A stretch of 54,485 nt of DNA, taken from positions 1 through 54,485 of the forward strand of contig NZ_BAFR01000073.1 of the NCBI RefSeq assembly GCF_000308435.1, written 5' to 3'. A program made the position numbers and the translations under genes. The DNA is from Nocardia araoensis NBRC 100135. Its GTDB lineage: Bacteria; Actinomycetota; Actinomycetes; Mycobacteriales; Mycobacteriaceae. Positions 48,712 through 54,485 of this stretch are shown one piece after another (the first letter of the stretch is position 1; every line of letters starts with the position of its first letter). Under the pieces are notes generated by a model, which was not told where the DNA came from, made no database searches, and saw only the letters and a list, made by a program, of their open reading frames with translations.

Positions 48712-49884
48712 ATGAACACCGAACATCGCATCGTCATCCTCGGCGGCGGCTACACCGGCATGCTCGCCGCCGTGCGGCTGGCTCGGCGCACCCGCGCGCT
48801 CGCTGTCCGGATCACGCTGGTCAACCCGTCGGCCCGATTCACCGAGCGTCTGCGCATGCACCAGGTGGCCGCCGGTCAACAGCTCGCGGACCACCGGATT
48901 CCCGCCCTGCTGGAGGGCACCGGCGTCGAATTCGTCCAGGGCTGGGCCACGGCCATCGATCCGGTGAAGCAAGAGGTGACCGTCGACGACACGACTCGCC
49001 TTCCCTACGACGAATTGATCTACGCCCTGGGCAGCACCGCCGACACGAGCATCGTGCCCGGCGCCGCCGACCACGCGTGGACCCTCGACAACCCCGCCAC
49101 CGCCCACCGGTTCGCCGAGCGTCTCGCCGAGGTGGCGGCGCGCGGCGGCACCGTCGCGATCTGCGGCGGCGGCCTGACCGGCATCGAGGCGGCGGCCGAG
49201 ATCGCCGACAGCCACCCCGGCGCGCGCGTCACCCTGATCAGCACCGGCGAGCCCGGGGCCATGATGGGTAGGAAAGCCCGCGCCTACCTGCACCGGACGC
49301 TCGATCGTCTCGGCGTCACCCGCGCGACCGGCCGGGCCGTGGTGAAGGTGCTGCCGGACGCGATCGAACTGGCCGGCGGTGAACTCGTGCCCACGGACCT
49401 GACGCTGTGGACGGCGGGTGTTCGCGTGTCGCCGCTGGCCACCGAGGCGGGCATCGAGACCGACGCGCACGGGCTGATCGTGGTCGACCCGACCCTGCGG
49501 TCGGTGTCGCACCCGAACGTCCACGCCATCGGCGACGCGGCCGCCGTCAGGCAGGCGTGGGGGCAGATCCACGGCACGTGCCAGAGCGGTATGCCGACCG
49601 CCGCCTACACCGCCGACATCATCGCGCGGCAACTGCGCGGCAAGCGGGTGCGTCCGTTCCGCTTCGGGTACTTCCACCAGCCGGTCAGCCTCGGTCGCAA
49701 GGACGCGGTCATCCAGTTCACCAAAGCCGACGACACCCCACGCCGTGGTTACCTGACCGGTCGCGCCGCGGTCTTGTACAAGGAGACCGTCAGCAGCAGC
49801 CCGATCCCGGCCTTCGCGCTGAGCAAGCGGATGACGGTGTCGGTCACGCTGTCGAAAGGTGGCCGCGCCACCAGGAGAATCTAG
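48712..49884 (+). CDS. FAD-dependent NAD(P)H oxidoreductase (NDH-2-like)
   Basis: A 390-residue two-dinucleotide-binding flavoprotein. The FAD motif is VILGGGYTGMLAAVRLARR (near the N-terminus) and the NAD(P)H motif is VAICGGGLTGIEAAAEIADS (about 147-166). The FAD-ribityl segment is HPNVHAIGDAAAVRQAW. It resembles type II NADH dehydrogenases but lacks a clear membrane-anchoring C-terminus. GGAG precedes the ATG. It is followed after 2 bp by the ECF41 sigma factor, whose group is usually paired with an oxidoreductase, epimerase or carboxymuconolactone decarboxylase gene. Confidence 0.87.
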   Translation: MNTEHRIVILGGGYTGMLAAVRLARRTRALAVRITLVNPSARFTERLRMHQVAAGQQLADHRIPALLEGTGVEFVQGWATAIDPVKQEVTVDDTTRLPYDELIYALGSTADTSIVPGAADHAWTLDNPATAHRFAERLAEVAARGGTVAICGGGLTGIEAAAEIADSHPGARVTLISTGEPGAMMGRKARAYLHRTLDRLGVTRATGRAVVKVLPDAIELAGGELVPTDLTLWTAGVRVSPLATEAGIETDAHGLIVVDPTLRSVSHPNVHAIGDAAAVRQAWGQIHGTCQSGMPTAAYTADIIARQLRGKRVRPFRFGYFHQPVSLGRKDAVIQFTKADDTPRRGYLTGRAAVLYKETVSSSPIPAFALSKRMTVSVTLSKGGRATRRI

Positions 49885-49886
49885 CC

Positions 49887-50777
49887 ATGACCGACCGGAC
49901 AACCGAGCAGGACCCGTTTCTCGAACACCGGCGGCTGCTGTTCGCCACCGCATACCGGATGCTGGGAACCGTCACCGACGCGGAGGACGTCCTCCAGGAC
50001 GCCTGGCTCAAGTGGAACGACACCGATCGGTCGACGGTGCGGCAACCCAAGTCCTACCTGGTACGCACCGTCACCAACCTGTCACTCAACCGGCTCACCT
50101 CGGCCAAGGCCACCCGCGAGAACTATGTCGGCCCCTGGCTACCCGAGCCCTTGCTCACCGCACCGAACATCGCCGAGGAGACCGACTTGGCCGACACCGT
50201 CTCCACGGCGATGCTCGTGGTCCTCGAAACGCTCAGCCCCGTCGAACGCGCGGTATTCCTGCTGCGTGAGGTCTTCGGCTACACGCACGCCGAGATCGCC
50301 GAGACCCTGGACCGTCCGGAACCGGCGATCCGCCAGATCGCGCACCGCGCCAAGCGGCATGTGCAATCCCGCAGGCCGCGTTTCGACACCGACAAGGCAC
50401 AGCGCGACCACATCACCGCCCGATTCATGGCCGCGTGCTCCGGCGGTGATCTCAACGCGCTGATGGACCTGCTCGCCCCGGATGTCACGTCGTGGTCGGA
50501 CGGCGGCGGCGTGGTCACCGCGGCGCGCCGCCCGTTGTACGGACCCGATCATGTGGCCCGCTGGATTCTCGGCGTGCTGGCCAAGCCGATCGTCGCCGGG
50601 TTCGTGTTCGAATCCGCCTACATCAACGGCGAACTCGGCGCACTCGTATTCATCGGCGGCTCTCCGGTGGCCGCGTTCACCTACGACATCGTCGATGGAC
50701 GAATTCGAAACCTCAGGTTCCAGGTCAACCCGTACAAGCTGAAGGGCCTCTCCATGGGCACCGACACGCTCGGATGA
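49887..50777 (+). CDS. ECF41-type sigma factor with SnoaL-like C-terminal domain
   Basis: A 296-residue sigma factor. Sigma2 has LLFATAYRMLGTVTDAEDVLQDAWLKW (split by loops), sigma4 has LLREVFGYTHAEIAETLDRPEPAIRQIAHRAKRHV. ECF41 markers are WLPEPL (84-89) in the linker, DGGGVV (205-210, usually DGGGK) and NPYKL (281-285, usually NPDKL) in the NTF2/SnoaL-like C-terminal domain, which controls activity without an anti-sigma factor. AGGAGA precedes the ATG, two bases after the oxidoreductase stop. The M. tuberculosis relative is SigJ. Confidence 0.88.
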   Translation: MTDRTTEQDPFLEHRRLLFATAYRMLGTVTDAEDVLQDAWLKWNDTDRSTVRQPKSYLVRTVTNLSLNRLTSAKATRENYVGPWLPEPLLTAPNIAEETDLADTVSTAMLVVLETLSPVERAVFLLREVFGYTHAEIAETLDRPEPAIRQIAHRAKRHVQSRRPRFDTDKAQRDHITARFMAACSGGDLNALMDLLAPDVTSWSDGGGVVTAARRPLYGPDHVARWILGVLAKPIVAGFVFESAYINGELGALVFIGGSPVAAFTYDIVDGRIRNLRFQVNPYKLKGLSMGTDTLG

Positions 50778-50788
50778 CGTCTGCTCGT

Positions 50789-50794
50789 TAGGCT
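50789..50794 (+). promoter_or_regulatory. -10 element of leaderless LtrA-like gene
   Basis: TAGGCT ends exactly 6 nt before the GTG at 50801 (spacer CCAGCC); no ribosome binding site is present. It gives the LtrA-like gene its own promoter just after the sigma factor gene. Confidence 0.5.
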
Positions 50795-50800
50795 CCAGCC

Positions 50801-51946
50801 GTGACCAACCAGAGTGCCCTGTCCGCCGACGGCGGGCAGGTACGGGCCTCGACGCTCGAGCTGTTCTTCGATCTCGTCTTCGTGCTCACCATCACCCAGC
50901 TGTCGCACGTCTACACGCACCATCCGGGCTGGCAGGCGCTCGGGCAGGTGGCGCTGCTGTTCGGGGTGATCTGGTGGATGTATTCCGGCTATGTGTGGCT
51001 CACCAACGAGGTCGCGCCGAACAGCTCCACCCGGCGGACCTGGCTGCTGGTCGGCATGTTCGCCTTCTTCGTCCTGGCCTTGGCGATCCCGGATGCGTTC
51101 CACGGCACCGGCATCGCCTTCGGGTTCGGGTACGTCCTGGTCACCGCGGTACACACCGCGCTGTTCGCCTCGGCGGGCGGCACGTCGGCGGCCACCGCGA
51201 TCCGCCGGATCGCCCCGCTCAACGCTCTGGCCGCGGCGCTCGTGCTGGCGGGTGGGTTCGTGCACGGCTGGCCGCAATACGTGTGCTGGGCATCGGCTTT
51301 CGCGGTGCAGGTGATCAGCCCCTATCTGGTCGACACGGGCGATTTCGTGGTCCGAGCCAGTCATTTCTGCGAGCGGCACGGGCTGGTCGTCATCGTCGCG
51401 ATCGGCGAATCCATCGTCGCCATCGGCGCAGGGCTGGCCGGAGAGCGGATCACACCGGAGTTGATCGCCACCGTCGGCCTCGGCCTCTGCCTGGCCTACG
51501 TCCTGTGGTGGGCGTATTTCGGCGTCGACGACGAGCGCGGCGAGCACGCGCTGGCCGCGGTGCCGGACCGGGAACGGTCCCGGCCTGCCGTGCTGGCCTA
51601 CGGCTACGCCCTGTATCCGCTGTTGATCGGCGTCATCGTGGCCGCGGCGGGCATCCAGATGAGCATCGCCCGCGGTGGTGAAGCGAGCCCGGTCGCCGTG
51701 GCCGCCGCGCTCTCCGGCGGCGTCACGCTGTACTTCCTCGGCCAGTTCTTCTTCCGCCTGGCACTGCGGTTGCCGCGCCCCTGGGCGCGCCTGCTCGCGG
51801 CGCTCGCGGTCGCGGCCACGACTCCGATCGGCGTCTTCTGGGTCTCCTGGGCGCAATTGGCCGCCATCGTGGTCGTGGGTTATGCCGCGGTGATCGCCGA
51901 CGACTTGCTCACACTGCGGTCGGGCGAGCACAGCGCGTACTTCTGA
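50801..51946 (+). CDS. Low temperature requirement A (LtrA)-family membrane protein
   Basis: A 381-residue protein with about 10 membrane helices. The family signatures are ASTLELFFDLVFVLTITQLS near the N-terminus and ASHFCERHGLVVIVAIGESIVAIG in the middle, with the conserved Glu-Arg-His and GES. Its role is unknown; the Listeria member was found through growth at low temperature. The GTG start has no ribosome binding site and lies 6 nt after TAGGCT. It follows the ECF41 gene by 23 bp but appears to be transcribed separately. Confidence 0.87.
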   Translation: MTNQSALSADGGQVRASTLELFFDLVFVLTITQLSHVYTHHPGWQALGQVALLFGVIWWMYSGYVWLTNEVAPNSSTRRTWLLVGMFAFFVLALAIPDAFHGTGIAFGFGYVLVTAVHTALFASAGGTSAATAIRRIAPLNALAAALVLAGGFVHGWPQYVCWASAFAVQVISPYLVDTGDFVVRASHFCERHGLVVIVAIGESIVAIGAGLAGERITPELIATVGLGLCLAYVLWWAYFGVDDERGEHALAAVPDRERSRPAVLAYGYALYPLLIGVIVAAAGIQMSIARGGEASPVAVAAALSGGVTLYFLGQFFFRLALRLPRPWARLLAALAVAATTPIGVFWVSWAQLAAIVVVGYAAVIADDLLTLRSGEHSAYF

Positions 51947-52125
51947 GTACGGCCACGGCCGGTCCGGTCGGCCGGGCCAACGATTTGCACTGGTCATCGC
52001 GGGTCCTGGTCGGCGCATGAGCGTCGGTGATCACGCCACACATCGCGCCGCCGTGTCGTCGGCGGGACCGATCGCGAAGAAGGGACGGTCGCCGAGCCGC
52101 CGGGCCGTTATCGCTGTCGAGGACA

Positions 52126-52767
52126 ATGGCGGCTGTGTGTGCCCAGCCTGTCGAGGAACTTGCCGTCGAACCTCCCGCCGCCGCCCGCCGTCTGCTCGGG
52201 GCGACCTTGTGGTCGGGCCCGGTCGGTGTACGGATCGTCGAAGTCGAGGCCTACGGGGGAGACCCGGCCGGCCCCTGGCCTGATCCGGCTTCGCATTCCG
52301 GTCGTGGCCGGACCAAGCGCAACGGCGTGATGTTCGGCCCCGCCGGTGTGCTGTACGTCTATCTCAGCTACGGCATGCACACCTGCATCAACGTGACGAG
52401 CGGACCGGACGGTATCGCCAGTGCCGCGCTCATCCGTTCGGGCGAGGTCGTCGCGGGACTGGAGACGGCGCGCGCCCGGCGTTCCGGCGCTCGCTCCGAT
52501 CCGGACTTGGCCCGTGGTCCGGGCAATCTCGGCAGTGCGCTGGGAATCACGTTGGGCGACTACGGGACCCCACTGCTCGATCCGTCGTCGCCGATCCGGC
52601 TGGAACTGAACAGCCCCGTCGACGATGCCGAGATCGCGAGTGGCCCGAGAGTCGGCGTCAGCAGCGCGGCGGATGTGCCGTGGCGTTTCTGGCTTCCGGA
52701 TTCGCGGGCGGTGTCGGTCTACCGGCGCAGTCCGCGCGCTCCACTGCCCGTCGAGCAGTCGGCCTGA
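52126..52767 (+). CDS. mpg: 3-Methyladenine DNA glycosylase (AAG/Mpg family)
   Basis: A 213-residue base-excision repair enzyme that removes 3-methyladenine and related alkylated purines. Typical elements are GVRIVEVEAYGG with the catalytic Glu, DPASHSGRGRTKRN, VMFGPAGVLYVYLSYGMH and the C-terminal GPRVGVSSAADVPWRFW. The ATG at 52126 matches the family's length; upstream in-frame sequence is Arg-rich and improbable. CGAGGA lies before it. The gene order mpg-tyrS is the same as in M. tuberculosis (Rv1688-Rv1689). Confidence 0.92.
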   Translation: MAAVCAQPVEELAVEPPAAARRLLGATLWSGPVGVRIVEVEAYGGDPAGPWPDPASHSGRGRTKRNGVMFGPAGVLYVYLSYGMHTCINVTSGPDGIASAALIRSGEVVAGLETARARRSGARSDPDLARGPGNLGSALGITLGDYGTPLLDPSSPIRLELNSPVDDAEIASGPRVGVSSAADVPWRFWLPDSRAVSVYRRSPRAPLPVEQSA

Positions 52768-52869
52768 GGACTCGTCGAAAAGCCTTCACCGCGGGCCGGA
52801 GGTTTCGCGCGCGGCACGACACTGAGGTGCACACGTGGGCCTGAACCTCGTGCGGAAAGATAGGACACC

Positions 52870-54159
52870 GTGAGCGGCGACATCATCGACGAACTGACCT
52901 GGCGCGGTCTGATCGCGCAGTCCACCGACCTGGATGCCTTGCGCGCGGCGGCGGCCGCCGGGCCGCTGACCTTGTACGCCGGCTTCGATCCCACCGCGGC
53001 CAGCCTGCACGCGGGGCATCTGGTCCCGTTGCTCGCGCTGAAGCGTTTCCAGCGCGCCGGACATCGCCCGATCGTGCTGGCCGGTGGCGCCACCGGGCTG
53101 ATCGGTGACCCGCGCGACGTCGGCGAGCGGACCATGAACTCCACCGACACCGTCGCGAGCTGGGCCGAACGGATCCGCTCGCAGCTGGAGCGCTTCGTCG
53201 ACCTGGACGATTCCCCGACCGGAGCGATCATCGCCGACAACATGGAGTGGACCGGGCGGCTGACCGCCGTCGACTTCCTGCGCGATATCGGCAAGCATTT
53301 CTCGGTGAACGTCATGCTGGCGCGCGACACCATCAAGCGACGACTGGACGGCGAGGGCATCTCCTACACCGAGTTCAGCTACATGCTCCTGCAGGCCAAC
53401 GACTACCTGCAGCTGCGTCGGAACTACGGCTGCACGCTGCAGGTGGGCGGCTCCGACCAGTGGGGCAACATCATCGCGGGCGTGGAGCTCAACCGCCGGG
53501 TCGACGGCGCGGCCGTGCACGCTCTGACCGTCCCGTTGGTGACCTCCGCGGACGGCAAGAAGTTCGGCAAGTCCACCGGCGGCGGCAGCCTGTGGCTCGA
53601 TCCCGAGATGACCAGCCCCTACGCCTGGTACCAGTACTTCGTGAACACGGCCGACGCCGACGTGGTGCGCTACCTGCGCTGGTTCACCTTCCTGTCGCGC
53701 GAGGAACTCGACGAGCTCGAGCGTGCGACCGCCGAGCGCCCGCACGCGAGGGAGGCCCAGCGCAGGCTGGCCGCCGAGATGACCAACCTGGTACACGGCG
53801 AGGCCCACACTCGCGCGGTACAGCTGGCCAGCCAGGCACTGTTCGGCCGAGGCGAACTGCGCGATCTCGACGAGGCGACGCTCGGCGCCGCTTTGCGGGA
53901 AGCCGCCGTCGACGGCGAAGTCGCGCAGATCAAGGCGGGTGAGCCGAACACCATCGTGGATCTGCTCGTCGCGACCGGCCTGTGCGAGAGCCGCGGCGCC
54001 GCCCGGCGCGCGGTGAACGAGGGCGGTGCCGCCGTGAACAACACGAAGGTCTCCGACATCGAATGGACCCCCGCCGACGCCGACTACCTGCACGGACGCT
54101 GGCTTGTGCTGCGGCGCGGCAAGAAGAACCTCGCGGGGATTCTGTGGGCAGGTGCATGA
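52870..54159 (+). CDS. tyrS: Tyrosyl-tRNA synthetase
   Basis: Charges tRNA-Tyr with tyrosine. It has 429 residues, a class I synthetase. The HIGH-type motif is HAGH (47-50) in [12 protein letters not shown], the tyrosine pocket has [10 protein letters not shown] (191-200), and KFGKS (231-235) stands for KMSKS. The C-terminal S4 RNA-binding domain is present ([20 protein letters not shown] and [11 protein letters not shown]). The start is GTG at 52870, with AAAGATAGGACACC upstream. A strong terminator follows, then the putative rRNA promoters. Confidence 0.96.
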   Translation: MSGDIIDELTWRGLIAQSTDLDALRAAAAAGPLTLYAGFDPTAASLHAGHLVPLLALKRFQRAGHRPIVLAGGATGLIGDPRDVGERTMNSTDTVASWAERIRSQLERFVDLDDSPTGAIIADNMEWTGRLTAVDFLRDIGKHFSVNVMLARDTIKRRLDGEGISYTEFSYMLLQANDYLQLRRNYGCTLQVGGSDQWGNIIAGVELNRRVDGAAVHALTVPLVTSADGKKFGKSTGGGSLWLDPEMTSPYAWYQYFVNTADADVVRYLRWFTFLSREELDELERATAERPHAREAQRRLAAEMTNLVHGEAHTRAVQLASQALFGRGELRDLDEATLGAALREAAVDGEVAQIKAGEPNTIVDLLVATGLCESRGAARRAVNEGGAAVNNTKVSDIEWTPADADYLHGRWLVLRRGKKNLAGILWAGA

Positions 54160-54169
54160 CGATCCCGGT

Positions 54170-54199
54170 GGCTTGAATCACATCCGTGTGATTCAAGCC
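54170..54199 (+). terminator. Strong hairpin terminator after tyrS
   Basis: GGCTTGAATCACA (54170-54182), 4-nt loop TCCG, TGTGATTCAAGCC (54187-54199): a perfect 13-bp stem 10 nt after the tyrS stop, followed by TT. It should isolate tyrS from the promoters downstream. Confidence 0.85.
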
Positions 54200-54257
54200 T
54201 TCGATCACTCCGATCGCACGCCCTTGACCTGCGGAAACGCCAAGTTGTTCAGGCGAT

Positions 54258-54286
54258 TTGACGTAGCGTTATCCGCCGCGTAACTT
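54258..54286 (+). promoter_or_regulatory. Upstream rrn-like promoter
   Basis: TTGACG, 17 nt, TAACTT: a near-consensus sigma-A promoter in the non-coding region after the tyrS terminator. It is the first of two tandem promoters pointing out of the window. Confidence 0.6.
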
Positions 54287-54414
54287 AGTCCAGGTCAGAG
54301 CGACACGGACTCCGACCCGGAGCCGAGCGAGGCGGAAACGCCGAGCGGGACCGGGAAACGAGGTAGGACGAGGAGCGCCTGTCAGCCCAGTATGACGCAG
54401 ATCGACCGATGGTC

Positions 54415-54443
54415 TTGACTTCGGTTGGTTGCTTGGCTAGGCT
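54415..54443 (+). promoter_or_regulatory. Downstream rrn-like promoter
   Basis: TTGACT (54415-54420), 17 nt, TAGGCT (54438-54443), followed by GGGAAAGTTGCC. Mycobacterial rRNA promoters have TTGACT and a TAGACT-type -10, then a leader with a conserved segment containing GTTGCC. Fast-growing mycobacteria carry an rrn operon after tyrS, so a 16S gene is expected a few hundred bases beyond the window. The rest of 54160-54485 shows no gene. Confidence 0.65.
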
Positions 54444-54485
54444 GGGAAAGTTGCCTCACAGAAGGCCCGGTCGAGACTGGCCCGG

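Noticed and set aside
51947..52125. Terminator or gene in the LtrA-mpg gap
   Set aside because: Short CGGCCGG repeats can pair, but the stem is ambiguous and there is no T-run; the open frame extending mpg upstream is Arg-rich and not conserved-looking.

Overview
The window is high-GC DNA (GTG starts, strong G/C third positions, TAGGCT-type -10 elements, many starts without a ribosome binding site) from an actinobacterium of the Mycobacteriales. Nocardia, or a close relative such as Rhodococcus, is the best guess. The evidence is the arg cluster order (argCJBDFR, then argG and argH) and a 3' flank that follows, with insertions, the order I recall for Mycobacterium tuberculosis Rv1683-Rv1689: lipase/acyl-CoA synthetase fusion, Trm112-like protein, TetR, ABC permease, ABC ATPase, mpg, tyrS. 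In fast-growing mycobacteria an rRNA operon follows tyrS, and here two rrn-like promoters follow it.

Layout. 1-4.7 kb: a 5'-truncated degenerate SDR protein; an ECF42-type sigma factor operon (RibD-like reductase, DGPF/YCII protein, sigma factor); and a phosphonomutase-family enzyme divergent from an ArsR regulator, with a perfect dyad between them. 4.75-18.7 kb: arginine biosynthesis. The block is split after argR by a four-gene insert (GH15 trehalase-like enzyme, coiled-coil protein, diacylglycerol kinase, PAP2 phosphatase). argC and argG carry nearly identical ArgR-box promoters, so both halves stay under one regulator. A decaying 25-bp tandem repeat lies between argG and argH. 18.7-26.5 kb: a P450 without a normal ExxR motif, an SMR pump, threonine dehydratase, a serine hydrolase, and a GntR/NCS1 transporter/hydantoin-type racemase set with four 11-bp phased repeats.

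26.7-31.3 kb: the most interesting locus, a minus-strand operon for 2-methylisoborneol in a protein nanocompartment. It encodes a Family 2B encapsulin shell protein with an inserted cyclic-nucleotide-binding-like domain, 2-methylisoborneol synthase with a long disordered repeat-bearing N-terminus, geranyl-diphosphate C-methyltransferase, and IPP isomerase. Together these could isomerise IPP to DMAPP, methylate geranyl diphosphate, and cyclise the product inside or beside a shell.

32-44 kb: the lipase/acyl-CoA synthetase fusion, then a cell-envelope glycosylation module (WecE-like aminotransferase, GT2 polyprenyl-phosphate glycosyltransferase, and two tandem copies of a GT-C-like membrane protein plus GtrA flippase), then the Trm112-like protein and an L,D-transpeptidase. 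44.7-52 kb: an ABC-2 exporter/TetR operon with two overlapping 20-bp operators, a multicopper oxidase broken by an apparent one-base frameshift, an ECF41 sigma factor with its oxidoreductase, and an LtrA-like membrane protein. 52-54.5 kb: mpg, tyrS, a strong terminator and two promoter-like elements probably driving an rRNA operon that starts beyond the window.

No tRNA, rRNA body, insertion sequence or CRISPR array was seen. All functional calls come from reading motifs and context; no database search was run.
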